38,172 nucleotides of DNA from positions 1-38,172 of IMG/VR virus record IMGVR_UViG_3300001918_000026. The stretch is one strand, 5' to 3'. Of the stretch, positions 1 to 6,936 are shown piece by piece; the first letter of the stretch is position 1, and each line of letters starts with the position of its first letter. The position numbers and the translations under genes were made by a program. A model generated the notes under the pieces. It saw only the letters and a list, made by a program, of their open reading frames with translations. It was not told the origin of the DNA and did no database searches. This DNA is from a virus.

Positions 1-1032
1 CTACCTAAACAGAGCATCCATTGACGCGATTGCGGTCTTCCTGCGGTCCTCTAATTCGGACGTATACAGCAAGCTCATGTCAGGCTTCTTGTGCCCGAGC
101 ACGGCGGCGATTTCTAAGATGTCGTGCCCCATCGCATAAAGAAGGCCCGCTGCACCATGTCGTAGGTCGTGGAACGTCCAGTCCGCGAGATCCTTGGGTT
201 TGGATTCATTCCACTTCTCACCGATCGTATCAGGCACCCATGGTTCCATTCGATAGGTGCAGATGTACGGACTGTCCAAATCCCCCCTCGCGTCCAGCTG
301 CTCGATCAAGGCGCTGGTCAGCATTAGCGCCCGCCTGGATCCCGTCGTCTTGAGTTCGGTCTCAATGACCCCGTGAGGCCGTACGGCCTGACGTTGTCGC
401 TGGATCGTAAGCATCCCCGTCTGGCGGTCGAGGTCCGACCATTGGAGGCCCGCAATCTCTCCGCGGCGAAGACCCAGAACGACGGCCAGAAAGACCGGCG
501 CCGCCATAGGTGTGTCCTCGACATGGGCTAGAAGACGCGAGGCCTGGTCTACAGTAAGGACACGCACGCGTTTGGATGCGGCTTTCGGCGTCTTAACAAA
601 CTTGGCAACGTTACGCGGCACGAGCCCAACCTCTTCAGCGCAATTCAGGATCTGGCTCACGATGTCGCGGATGTAAGCGGCCGTGCGTGGGGAGCGTTTG
701 CCGGCGGCTTTATTGACGAGCGCTTGGATGTTAGCGACCGTGATCGAGTTCGGTTCTATGTGCCCGATTGCTGGCCGGATCCAGTTCACGTAGACGCCCT
801 CGTACTTCTTTTTTGAAAGAGGCTTGAGGTGCTCGATGCGGGGATACCATACGTTCAGGGCTACGTCATGCAGCGAAGTCAGGCGGGCGTTCGAGAGGGT
901 GGCCAGCTCTTCGATCGCTTGGGCTAAGGCTCGGTTTGCCTCTTCCTCGGTGGCCCCGTATACGGCGATCCGAGTCCCGTCCTGCAGGCGCTTGCGCGCC
1001 ATCCATCTGCCGTCTTTCCTGAGGGTTGCCAT
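1..1032 (-). CDS. int: Tyrosine recombinase (phage integrase)
   Basis: Site-specific recombinase expected to integrate and, with an excisionase, excise the prophage. From the chosen start it is 343 aa: a basic AP2-like N-terminal arm (about 1-50), a SAM-like core-binding domain (about 55-145) and the catalytic domain (about 158-335). All catalytic residues are visible: Arg189 (GLRRGE), Lys228 (ELKTTGSRR), His288 and Arg291 (FHDLRHG), His314 (LGHKKP) and Tyr323 (LLYTS). The reading frame stays open to 1230, but the ATG at 1032 gives the typical start MATLRKDGRW and the upstream residues look like noise. It overlaps the HTH gene at 866-1183 by 167 nt in another frame. It sits at the left edge, so one attachment site should lie just outside the window. 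Confidence 0.93.
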   Translation of the reverse strand: MATLRKDGRWMARKRLQDGTRIAVYGATEEEANRALAQAIEELATLSNARLTSLHDVALNVWYPRIEHLKPLSKKKYEGVYVNWIRPAIGHIEPNSITVANIQALVNKAAGKRSPRTAAYIRDIVSQILNCAEEVGLVPRNVAKFVKTPKAASKRVRVLTVDQASRLLAHVEDTPMAAPVFLAVVLGLRRGEIAGLQWSDLDRQTGMLTIQRQRQAVRPHGVIETELKTTGSRRALMLTSALIEQLDARGDLDSPYICTYRMEPWVPDTIGEKWNESKPKDLADWTFHDLRHGAAGLLYAMGHDILEIAAVLGHKKPDMSLLYTSELEDRRKTAIASMDALFR

Positions 1033-1183
1033 CGACGAGTGCCTTGAGGGAGTCCAGTGTATATGATCCAAGTATCGGGTGTGGAGCGATGAGCCCAGCC
1101 CGCCTGAGAGCGATGAACTTGGCTTTAGAGACGCCCAGGACCCTCGCCGCATCCGCTGCGTTGAGGGCAAGAGGGTCAGCCAC
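866..1183 (-). CDS. Excisionase-like HTH protein overlapping the integrase
   Basis: A 105 aa frame whose first about 52 residues form a MerR/excisionase-type winged helix: NAADAARVLGVSKAKF followed by a second helix and a YTLDSLKALVDG tail. This is the usual 'AA..LGVS...' DNA-binding pattern of phage Xis and HTH_17 proteins. After that point the frame runs on inside the integrase gene and its composition becomes Arg/Gly/Pro-rich, so only the N-terminal part looks selected. Position and orientation, just upstream of int, fit a directionality factor. Xis-int overlaps are known in lambdoid phages, but this one is long. A general small DNA-binding regulator is the alternative. Confidence 0.65.
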   Translation of the reverse strand: MADPLALNAADAARVLGVSKAKFIALRRAGLIAPHPILGSYTLDSLKALVDGNPQERRQMDGAQAPAGRDSDRRIRGHRGRGKPSLSPSDRRAGHPLERPPDFAA

Positions 1184-1322
1184 TTGGGATCCTCCGAGTT
1201 TCCAACCGGGTGCGATTCTCGCTCACGCAAACCTCCACAGTTTGATCACGTCCGGTTTGGCTTCGGCGATTACGGTCCGTCGGATCCATCGACGACATGG
1301 CTGACGCAAATTGAGCTCGCGA

Positions 1323-1550
1323 TTACTCACCCCAGGCACCTCGGTCGATCGCGATTTGAGCCTGTCGGACGACTTCGCGCCACGTTCTCATTCCGCGGTT
1401 GTGCATCCTCTGTCCGAGTCCCATGTACGCGCAGATTGCGATGCATTTGGCGGGACACTTGCGCATATTTCTCGCCCGCCAGCGCTGGTACTTGACTTCC
1501 TGCCGATATTCGGAAAAGATCATGTAAATGGCCCTCACGTGGTGGATCAC
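1323..1550 (-). CDS. Small basic cysteine-containing protein, unknown function
   Basis: 75 aa, GTG start whose first base pairs with the upstream stop as a GTGA overlap (1547-1550). That coupling is the main reason to accept it. The protein is basic (RRARNMRKCPAKC stretch) and has three Cys. I recognise no family. It is the last gene of the leftward coupled chain before the 139-nt gap to the excisionase-like gene. A chance open frame is possible, but the precise overlap matches the style of this operon. Confidence 0.5.
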   Translation of the reverse strand: MIHHVRAIYMIFSEYRQEVKYQRWRARNMRKCPAKCIAICAYMGLGQRMHNRGMRTWREVVRQAQIAIDRGAWGE

Positions 1551-1948
1551 GCTGGCACCGCCTTCATGCTCGCCTCAATGATCAGCTTCTCTCTTCGCAG
1601 GCGCTTGAGTCGACTAATGGCTATGGAGAGGCAATCTTCCGCATCGTCAAGTTTGCTTTGGTGTTTCTCGACCTGACGTTCCGCGTCCTCGATCTCTACT
1701 TGAGCTTTGTCGATTGCCTCTTCAACGTCGGTGAGAGCGGACACAGGCGGTCCAACAGGGACCAGTTCCGAAGCCAGATAGGCCTTCCCGTTGTCACACC
1801 AGAAGTAGGTGCCGTGGTATCGGACGTCGGTCTCGGTAACCATCACGACCTCAGGGTCTTCGGCACCGGCGAGGTAGATGGCGCCGACGCGAACGTCCTC
1901 GATTTCAGGATTGCGAAGGTTGGTCGTAGAGCTTGATTCCAGGGTCAT
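1547..1948 (-). CDS. Hypothetical protein with C-terminal coiled coil
   Basis: 133 aa from the ATG at 1948, which overlaps the stop of the nuclease-like gene as ATGA (1945-1948). The N-terminal about 70 residues look like a small beta domain (VRVGAIYLAGAEDPEVVMVT, then YHGTYFWCDNGKAYLASELVPV). Residues about 78-125 are a strongly predicted coiled coil (DVEEAIDKAQVEIEDAERQV, repeated Glu/Lys heptads). The frame extends further upstream to 2095, but that part lies inside the neighbouring gene. Function unknown. Coupling to the nuclease-like gene suggests a joint role or shared regulation. Confidence 0.7.
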   Translation of the reverse strand: MTLESSSTTNLRNPEIEDVRVGAIYLAGAEDPEVVMVTETDVRYHGTYFWCDNGKAYLASELVPVGPPVSALTDVEEAIDKAQVEIEDAERQVEKHQSKLDDAEDCLSIAISRLKRLRREKLIIEASMKAVPA

Positions 1949-2619
1949 TTCGCTATCTCCGTAAGTTGTTCCAGGGCGAGTGCAACCTTGGGATACACGC
2001 GGATCCGGTTGCCTTCCTTGCGGTACTCCAGATTCGGCATCGTCCTGCCGCCAATGAAGCTCTTCAGGGTGTAGGGTGCGGATTGCTTCGACCAATACAT
2101 CCCCTCAACGCCTTCGATAACCTCTTTTAGCGTCGAGCCGGGATGTGCTTTGACGAACGCCTCAACATTGGCCGCCAACCGCTTGAACTGCGTGGAAGCT
2201 CCTCCCCGATTCGTCCCGGCAAAGTGGGCTTTAGCTTCGGGAACCAAGTTCGCAATGACGCGTTTTGTGTTGACCCTTCGATTGAAACGAGGAACGATAT
2301 CCTCGAAGCACGTTGATCCGTTCGGACGGATCACCCCAATTCCAAGCGTTTGGGCGACATGACGGAAGAATGAACCGCCACGCGGCACTGCCACCGACGA
2401 GTACTGCGCCACGGATTGATTCCGGTGGGCTTGCTCTAGCACCGAAAGCCCCGCCGACAACTTACACTCCACGCAGTGAATCACGTTGCCGCGCCGTCCA
2501 ACCAAGTCGCAGGTCCCCCAGCCGGTCTGAATCTCATCGTAGACGTCCCAACCTTGGAGGGTCAGGAACTCGCGGACGACGTTTGCAAGTTCAGCTTCGG
2601 ACTCGAACTTCTTACGCAT
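1945..2619 (-). CDS. PD-(D/E)XK nuclease-like protein
   Basis: 224 aa. The N-terminal half resembles restriction-endonuclease-fold proteins: helix SEAELANVVREFL, strand GWDVYDEIQT, then the catalytic signature CDLVGRRGNVIHCVECKLS, where the Asp and the E-x-K (ECK) are spaced as in the PD-(D/E)XK superfamily. The C-terminal half (from about residue 120) is helical and basic, with no family I recognise. It could be a recombination nuclease, a VRR-NUC-like resolvase or a defence nuclease. It overlaps both neighbours by a few bases (ATGA with the next gene), so it is translated as part of the lysogeny operon. Confidence 0.7.
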   Translation of the reverse strand: MRKKFESEAELANVVREFLTLQGWDVYDEIQTGWGTCDLVGRRGNVIHCVECKLSAGLSVLEQAHRNQSVAQYSSVAVPRGGSFFRHVAQTLGIGVIRPNGSTCFEDIVPRFNRRVNTKRVIANLVPEAKAHFAGTNRGGASTQFKRLAANVEAFVKAHPGSTLKEVIEGVEGMYWSKQSAPYTLKSFIGGRTMPNLEYRKEGNRIRVYPKVALALEQLTEIAK

Positions 2620-2872
2620 CGACCGCCCTCCCGTCCGCTTCAGTAACCGCCTCTCGGAACAGTTCGAGCGCTACAGCCATCACGGCGGCTCTTAGCTCGG
2701 GCTGAGTCCTTTCCTCCACCCAGTCGCGACCGCAGATCAGCGCGCGGTATCGGCCTTCTTGCTTCCAGCATTCACCGATCTCGAAGCGACGGTATCGCGA
2801 GAATGCGAAGTAGACGGGGCGCGTGTACTTCCGGAGACCGAACTCACCAATAACGATCCTGTGCTTAGGCAC
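2612..2872 (-). CDS. Hypothetical protein, GTG start
   Basis: 86 aa. The GTG at 2872 was chosen because a perfect Shine-Dalgarno (TAAGGAGG on the minus strand) overlaps the upstream gene's stop codon six bases before it. The longer upstream frame reads through the neighbour. The protein has a beta-rich middle (RPVYFAFSRYRRFEIGECW, YRALICGRDWVEER) and a C-terminal helix. No family recognised. It overlaps the nuclease gene by 8 nt. Confidence 0.72.
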   Translation of the reverse strand: MPKHRIVIGEFGLRKYTRPVYFAFSRYRRFEIGECWKQEGRYRALICGRDWVEERTQPELRAAVMAVALELFREAVTEADGRAVDA

Positions 2873-2883
2873 TCCTCGCCTCC

Positions 2884-3324
2884 TTAGCCAATTGAGCCGT
2901 CCCTCTGGCAACGGGCATTGAGTTCGTCGAGCACGTCGGCCAAACAGCCCAGAAGCGCCATATGCTCCGGGCAACCGCTGGATCGCATCAGTCCGCACCC
3001 TGGCTCGTCGACGACGTCAACGATGACCGGGGAGGTAGCGATGACTTTGCCGGCCGCATCGTACGCTTCCCAAACGACTTGCCGACCCGTAACGTACCGA
3101 TCGAAAGACGCCTGCCGATTCGCCTCCAGGGAGTCGATGAGTAGGAACGCTGCCGATCGGTGATCGTGCGGAGATGTGTCGTCAGGATCGAAGGAAACGA
3201 GTTCGGAACCGCTCCGGCCGGAAATCACCAAATAGTTCGACTCGGCTTCGGACCAGTAGGCGTCAAAGCCGGTTACGATGCCGGAACCTTCGACGATTTC
3301 CGTCCAGAAATCTCGCTCGTTCAT
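2884..3324 (-). CDS. Hypothetical lysogeny-operon protein, paralogue-like
   Basis: 146 aa from the ATG at 3324, which shares one base with the upstream stop (TGATG). It starts MNERDFWTEI, has a central helix AAFLLIDSLEANRQASFDRY, and ends with PEHMALLGCLADVLDELNA. These blocks recur in the same order in the gene at 3890-4408 (DLWARI, LALKVVDAIERAGLESFWRA, EEHLAYLDCLGQTLEAL), so the two look like diverged duplicates. No known function. Part of the coupled leftward operon. Confidence 0.72.
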   Translation of the reverse strand: MNERDFWTEIVEGSGIVTGFDAYWSEAESNYLVISGRSGSELVSFDPDDTSPHDHRSAAFLLIDSLEANRQASFDRYVTGRQVVWEAYDAAGKVIATSPVIVDVVDEPGCGLMRSSGCPEHMALLGCLADVLDELNARCQRDGSIG

Positions 3325-3890
3325 CACGTCAGCGCCTCCGGCATGGTGTCGGGATCTTGCCGCTCCGTCGTAGTGGTATCGCCCATCAATGCCTCGAGCG
3401 ATCGGTGAGGGTGGAAGATGGCCACGCCCTTGTACGTAAAGCGTTCCATCGCCTCGTGCCGGCAAGCTATCTCCACTGCGAGCCAGGCCGTCTTGACGAC
3501 CTCTTCATCGGTGGCGAACGGGCTAATGTAGAACTTCCGCCCGCCCGTCGAAATCGGTTTACCGGTATCGGTATCCAGATCATCGAACCGAACCTGCAGG
3601 AAGCAACCATCTTCCATCGGCCCGACGCGGAACTGCCAATCACGGAACCTGACGTTCGCAACGATGGACGCAATTCGATCGCTTCGGCGCGGCCATTCGG
3701 CCGGCAATCCGAGGGCATCTCGGACCTGATCGACGATCCAGGCGCTGGCTCGAGTCCGGCCAGCCGTGACGTTGTACAGAACATCGTAGGAGACGCCAAT
3801 CTGCTCCGCCACTTTCCGTAGCGATCGCTTTCGGCTCAGCTTGATGGCATGGCGGATCGCATCGCACACTTCCCGATCGGATCCCTTCAT
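3324..3890 (-). CDS. HTH protein fused to a phage-associated 'F-x-H' domain
   Basis: 188 aa from the ATG at 3890, or 189 aa from the adjacent GTG at 3893. Residues about 10-55 form a lambda-repressor-like HTH (RKVAEQIGVSYDVLYNVTAG). The rest resembles a small domain common in phage genomes, with the pattern RKFYISPFATDEEVVKTAWL, a HEAMERFTYKG segment and IFHPHRSLEAL. In other phages that domain usually stands alone and its function is unknown. The fusion suggests a DNA-binding regulator carrying it. It overlaps its neighbours at both ends by 1-4 nt. Confidence 0.72.
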   Translation of the reverse strand: MKGSDREVCDAIRHAIKLSRKRSLRKVAEQIGVSYDVLYNVTAGRTRASAWIVDQVRDALGLPAEWPRRSDRIASIVANVRFRDWQFRVGPMEDGCFLQVRFDDLDTDTGKPISTGGRKFYISPFATDEEVVKTAWLAVEIACRHEAMERFTYKGVAIFHPHRSLEALMGDTTTTERQDPDTMPEALT

Positions 3891-4408
3891 CACGATTCGG
3901 CCCCCGGCAACGCCTCGAGAGTCTGTCCGAGGCAGTCCAGGTAGGCGAGGTGTTCTTCATCGCGCGCGGCGGTCGCGTAGCGCCCAAGGCGCTGCCCTTC
4001 CACCTTTACGATTCCGCGGCGAAGCGGCGCTCGCCAAAACGATTCCAGTCCGGCGCGCTCGATCGCATCAACGACTTTGAGGGCGAGGTAGCGATGGCAC
4101 TCCGCGCTCTTGTTGGCGAGATGCCATGCCGATTGGAGGACCCGGCTCGAGTAGTTAGCTTTCGATCGAACCTGAACCCAGGGGCCTTCGATCGCGACCG
4201 AGAGTCCGGGAACTCTGCCGGCGTTCCGAGCAATCCGGGCCCATAGGTCCATTTCGCTCGGAGTCTCGACTTCCGGATCAAGCAGGATGGTTGGTAGCGG
4301 CGCACCGGGGAGCGGCGGCATAGGCGTGTGCGTGGCGGGACGGAAAGAGGGAGGGCGAATGCCCAGCTCCTCGGCAACGGATTCGGCGTAGGTTCGGAGC
4401 GGCCTCAT
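3890..4408 (-). CDS. Hypothetical lysogeny-operon protein, paralogue-like
   Basis: 172 aa. A Pro-rich stretch near the N-terminus (residues about 18-45) precedes a domain starting SEMDLWARIARNAGRVPG. The later helices KVVDAIERAGLESFW and EEHLAYLDCLGQTLEAL match the pattern of the gene at 2884-3324. Its stop overlaps the start of the HTH fusion gene. No function recognised. It starts 3 nt past the stop of the gene at 4412-4966, so the two are almost certainly co-transcribed. Confidence 0.72.
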   Translation of the reverse strand: MRPLRTYAESVAEELGIRPPSFRPATHTPMPPLPGAPLPTILLDPEVETPSEMDLWARIARNAGRVPGLSVAIEGPWVQVRSKANYSSRVLQSAWHLANKSAECHRYLALKVVDAIERAGLESFWRAPLRRGIVKVEGQRLGRYATAARDEEHLAYLDCLGQTLEALPGAES

Positions 4409-4411
4409 CTT

Positions 4412-4966
4412 CTACACCAAGCTGTGGATGCTGGCCGGCCCGATTCCAGCGGCGCGCACTTTGACGTCGGGGGCGCTGCCATCCGTGGGGATGATCTCAG
4501 CCCATGCGTAGCCGAGTACTCGCCAATCGGCCAGCGAGTAGATCTCGCCGGTTGCCGAATCACGAAGGCAGACGCCCCCGTCGTCGTGGACCGTCACCAC
4601 GGCGCGGCGGAGCGCTGAATGGCGGCTCTGAGCGAGTAGGTAGACCCCACTCTTGAGCTCGGCGCAGGCCACGAATACAACGAAGGATTCCGGTTCGAAT
4701 CGGTAATCCGCGGCCAGGTCGTTGGCCTGGGCCCTCTGATCTCCGAAATAGTCGCTAACGGCCTCAACGCGGTAGGCCGCTTCTTGGCTGGGCTCTACGG
4801 CGCGCGGCACTTCCCGATCGACCGACCAGCGTCCGTTGACGTAGACATCGCCGTTGCAGGGCGGAAACAGGATCGGCTTGCCAAGGGCGGCGCCAAGGTA
4901 GGTTCCGACGTACGCCGGGTCCTCGCATCCGTCCATTCGCGCTACGACTCGATCGCCGGGAAGCAT
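4412..4966 (-). CDS. Hypothetical protein
   Basis: 184 aa, ATG start sharing a base with the upstream stop (TAATG at 4966-4968). It looks like a mixed alpha/beta soluble protein: PGDRVVARMDG at the N-terminus, a central FVVFVACAELKSGVYLLAQS strand-helix region, and a C-terminal VVTVHDDGGVCLRDSATGE hairpin. No signal peptide, membrane segment or known motif. Its place second in the leftward operon suggests early or lysogenic expression. Confidence 0.7.
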   Translation of the reverse strand: MLPGDRVVARMDGCEDPAYVGTYLGAALGKPILFPPCNGDVYVNGRWSVDREVPRAVEPSQEAAYRVEAVSDYFGDQRAQANDLAADYRFEPESFVVFVACAELKSGVYLLAQSRHSALRRAVVTVHDDGGVCLRDSATGEIYSLADWRVLGYAWAEIIPTDGSAPDVKVRAAGIGPASIHSLV

Positions 4967-5271
4967 TACGCGAACACCGCCTCAAAGTTGGAATCGAACA
5001 CCAGGTCGCCCGCCGGGGTGGCTTCGCCGATGCGGATGAACCGCGGCGAGCGCGGAACGGATCCGAACTGGAAGAACGACGGCCCGCCGGTCACCTTGTC
5101 ATAGGCGATCTCGAAGTACGCCTTGCGCTGCTTGGCGATTCGGGCTACGTCTGCGCACTGGTCCGCCAGTCTCGCGATGGCGTTGCGTCGCTCATGGTGA
5201 AGCTCAACGATGATCCGGGCCAACGTCCGGATGTAGACCTCGTTGAGAATCTGAAAGTAGGTTCGAAACAT
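4966..5271 (-). CDS. Hypothetical protein, first gene of the leftward operon
   Basis: 101 aa, mainly helical in the first 65 residues (MFRTYFQILNEVYIRTLARI, then an Arg/Ala-rich helix) with a short beta C-terminus. A GGAG Shine-Dalgarno lies 8 nt upstream of the ATG, and the promoter at 5310-5338 is about 30 nt further up, so this gene begins the lysogeny operon. No family recognised. Confidence 0.7.
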   Translation of the reverse strand: MFRTYFQILNEVYIRTLARIIVELHHERRNAIARLADQCADVARIAKQRKAYFEIAYDKVTGGPSFFQFGSVPRSPRFIRIGEATPAGDLVFDSNFEAVFA

Positions 5272-5309
5272 TTGTGTCTCCGCGGCTCCCGCTACGGAGC
5301 CACGTAAAC

Positions 5310-5338
5310 ACTATACGCCCTAAATGTGTCTCCTGCAA
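5310..5338 (-). promoter_or_regulatory. Leftward promoter of the lysogeny operon
   Basis: On the minus strand, a -35 TTGCAG (5338-5333) is followed after exactly 17 nt by a -10 TATAGT (5315-5310). The transcript would start near 5303. Its leader carries a hairpin (GGCTCC/GGAGCC, 5284-5301) before a GGAG ribosome site for the gene starting at 5271. A repressor-operator-like element lies just upstream of the -35. Confidence 0.7.
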
Positions 5339-5354
5339 GTCTTTTTTGGGACTT
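5337..5354. promoter_or_regulatory. Putative repressor operator, left side
   Basis: AAGTC-N8-GACTT imperfect dyad containing TTGGGACT (5346-5353). The same TTGGGACT followed by an A/T-rich tail and AGAC occurs at 6098-6114 on the other side of the repressor gene. It lies 8 nt above the -35 of the leftward promoter, where a bound repressor could block or activate transcription. Confidence 0.45.
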
Positions 5355-5366
5355 TTTTAAGACGCG

Positions 5367-6044
5367 CTATGAGTCCGCAAGATTGTGCGACTCATACAGA
5401 CCGTGCGGATAGTCGAGCGTCATCTGGGCGCCGCGCGGCAAGTTTCGTATAACGCCGACAACGACACCCTTGATGTTCCAGCCGATGGCTTCTAGGATCG
5501 GATACTCGATATTGATGGGAATCAGCTTGGCGTTCGATCCAAAACCTCGGGCAACTTTGATTGTGTCTTCACCATCATCGTAAGCGTGAACAACATGGCC
5601 AGATTCATAGGGGCGATCTTCGATGATCACAATGTCGCCAGACTCAAGCAGTGGTGACATGGAGTTGCCTGAAACAGTGCGCGCCCAACGCTCACGATCA
5701 TTCTTCCAATCCTTGACTTCAAGCATTTCAACGTCGCCAGACAGGGCTGATGGGTGCCCCGCTGAGATGCCAGTATATAGGGGGATAGTCCTAATTCCGA
5801 CCCTCTTAAGGCTGACTTCGGATGAGACGTCTGTGGATGATTCGTAGGACTTGACTGCCTCGATCATGTCGTTGTACACGGCTCGATTGCGGGGCGCCTG
5901 CTCACCATTTAGCCATCGGGTCACCTGCCGCGGCTGTAAATTGAGCTTGGCAGCGAGCCAACGCATCGAGAGTCCGTGCCGCTGCAGTGCGGACAGAATC
6001 AGCTTTGCCCTGGGGTCTTCATATTGTGCCACTGCACAGACCAT
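5367..6044 (-). CDS. CI/LexA-type phage repressor (S24 peptidase fold)
   Basis: 225 aa lysogenic repressor. The N-terminal HTH (about 15-52) includes LSMRWLAAKLNLQPRQVTRW. The C-terminal S24 autoprotease/dimerisation domain has a cleavage-site candidate ISAGHPSA (Ala95-Gly96), the nucleophile Ser128 in TVSGNSMSPLLESGDIVI, and Lys163 in GEDTIKVARG. The catalytic pair suggests RecA-stimulated self-cleavage and SOS induction. The gene is flanked by matching TTGGGACT-type elements. On its strand a -10-like TAGAAT lies 8 nt before the ATG with no obvious ribosome site, suggesting a leaderless mRNA. It divides the leftward lysogeny operon from the rightward early genes. Confidence 0.9.
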   Translation of the reverse strand: MVCAVAQYEDPRAKLILSALQRHGLSMRWLAAKLNLQPRQVTRWLNGEQAPRNRAVYNDMIEAVKSYESSTDVSSEVSLKRVGIRTIPLYTGISAGHPSALSGDVEMLEVKDWKNDRERWARTVSGNSMSPLLESGDIVIIEDRPYESGHVVHAYDDGEDTIKVARGFGSNAKLIPINIEYPILEAIGWNIKGVVVGVIRNLPRGAQMTLDYPHGLYESHNLADS

Positions 6045-6062
6045 GCCGCGTGATTCTAGTCA

Positions 6063-6110
6063 CAAAAAGTCTCAAATGGGGTTGCCATGTGACTATATTG
6101 GGACTATTAT
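6063..6110 (+). promoter_or_regulatory. Rightward early promoter with embedded operators
   Basis: A -35 TTGCCA (6082-6087), 17-nt spacer and -10 TATTAT (6105-6110) lie 9 nt before the ATG of the Cro-like gene, so its mRNA would be leaderless. The operator-like TTGGGACT (6098-6105) lies between -35 and -10. A related inverted copy (TTGAGACT on the minus strand) lies upstream at about 6068-6075. This is a classic arrangement for repression of the early promoter by the adjacent repressor. Confidence 0.65.
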
Positions 6111-6119
6111 TAGACCGAT

Positions 6120-6392
6120 ATGCCTAGAAGGGCCATTGTGACCGACCGAGACATTGGCGTGTACCAGATGTACGAGTCGGAAAGGTTTCCCGTTGGAGCC
6201 ATCGCTGAATCGGCCGGTGTTACTCGCCGGCAAGTCACCCGAATCGTAGCCAAGGTGCGAAACTTTATTGCTCGCGGAGGCTGTATCGAAGACAAAGCCC
6301 CGGCTAGTAGCGTAGCGCGGGGCGGGTATGACCTCGCTCTCGGAGACGATTGCTCAGCCGATCCCAGTGTATCAGACGAGGTGGGGGCATGA
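6120..6392 (+). CDS. Small HTH protein, Cro-like early regulator
   Basis: 90 aa. The first half contains an HTH (ESERFPVGAIAESAGVTRRQ followed by a basic recognition helix); the C-terminus is acidic and Ala-rich. It is the first rightward gene, divergent from the repressor and controlled by the operator-bearing promoter. That is the position of cro in lambdoid phages, although no Cro sequence family is evident. The start is fixed by the promoter, whose -10 ends 9 nt before the ATG. Confidence 0.72.
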   Translation: MPRRAIVTDRDIGVYQMYESERFPVGAIAESAGVTRRQVTRIVAKVRNFIARGGCIEDKAPASSVARGGYDLALGDDCSADPSVSDEVGA

Positions 6393-6838
6393 GCTTCACC
6401 GTCTTCAGGGCCAATGGCCGCGTGTTCCGCCTGGACACCGCGACGGGCACGACGTTCGAGCTCAATCTTCGGTCGACGGATCATCCCTACTGGAAGCTGG
6501 TACCAGTTCTAGCGCCTTCCGGTACTCAGCAGCCATCGTTATCGCAAGACCAAGAAGGCGCAACTGGTCCCGAAACACTTGCCGCATCTGAGCCTTCATT
6601 TCAGATTCCTTCGTCTGGTCCTCAAGGCCAATCGGCATGTTGTCGAGAATCAGATTCGCGAAACGGTCGAATTCGTCAAGAGCGAGTTGAGGGTCTGGCT
6701 GCGGATCTGTGGTGTGCGACCTTTGAGTTAGCAGCCAAGCTAGCGAGGCTGTATTCAGCGTCTGAGTCGCCGCCAGAAGTGTCGCAAAGCGCTCCGCCTG
6801 TTCGTCCATCCGCCAATTCTAACGGAGGTCCGGAATGA
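6389..6838 (+). CDS. Hypothetical early protein, overlapped by an antisense frame
   Basis: 149 aa frame starting at an ATGA overlap with the Cro-like gene. The first about 40 residues look like a genuine small beta domain (FRLDTATGTTFELN, then YWKLVPV), similar in pattern to the 64 aa protein at 25419-25613. From about residue 42 the composition becomes Ser/Gln/Pro-rich and the opposite strand carries a more protein-like frame (6462-6809). The downstream coupled gene at 6835 uses a GGAGG inside this frame, which supports translation through to 6838. The long C-terminus may be non-functional. Confidence 0.5.
   Translation: MSFTVFRANGRVFRLDTATGTTFELNLRSTDHPYWKLVPVLAPSGTQQPSLSQDQEGATGPETLAASEPSFQIPSSGPQGQSACCRESDSRNGRIRQERVEGLAADLWCATFELAAKLARLYSASESPPEVSQSAPPVRPSANSNGGPE
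6462..6809 (-). CDS. Possible antisense-encoded helical protein
   Basis: 115 aa frame on the opposite strand, inside the 3' two-thirds of the gene at 6389-6838. Its sequence looks like a real amphipathic helical protein (FATLLAATQTLNTASLAWLL, FDRFANLILDNMP, FRDQLRLLGLAITMAAEY), unlike the plus-strand translation of the same DNA. A -10-like TAGAAT lies 6 nt before the ATG. No family recognised. It would be the only leftward gene within the early rightward block. Only one of the two overlapping readings may be functional. Confidence 0.5.
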   Translation of the reverse strand: MDEQAERFATLLAATQTLNTASLAWLLTQRSHTTDPQPDPQLALDEFDRFANLILDNMPIGLEDQTKESEMKAQMRQVFRDQLRLLGLAITMAAEYRKALELVPASSRDDPSTED

Positions 6839-6936
6839 GCGACGACTGGACCATCATGCTCGTCTCCGTCGTGGTCAGCTTTCTCACCTCGCTGGCCATC
6901 ACGGTTTACCGGGAGTGGAAGGAGTGGGGCGAATGA
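6835..6936 (+). CDS. 33-residue single-span membrane protein
   Basis: Short gene starting at an ATGA overlap (6835-6838) with a GGAGG ribosome site 6 nt upstream, and ending in an ATGA overlap with the next gene. The protein is one hydrophobic helix, WTIMLVSVVVSFLTSLAITV, followed by a charged YREWKEWGE tail, so it should insert in the inner membrane with a short C-terminal tail. Function unknown; small early phage membrane proteins often modify host functions or superinfection. Confidence 0.68.
   Translation: MSDDWTIMLVSVVVSFLTSLAITVYREWKEWGE

Noticed and set aside
1033-1230. Upstream extension of the integrase to a start at 1230
   Set aside because: The extra 66 residues are Ser/Arg-rich noise overlapping the HTH gene, whereas ATG 1032 gives a standard integrase N-terminus.
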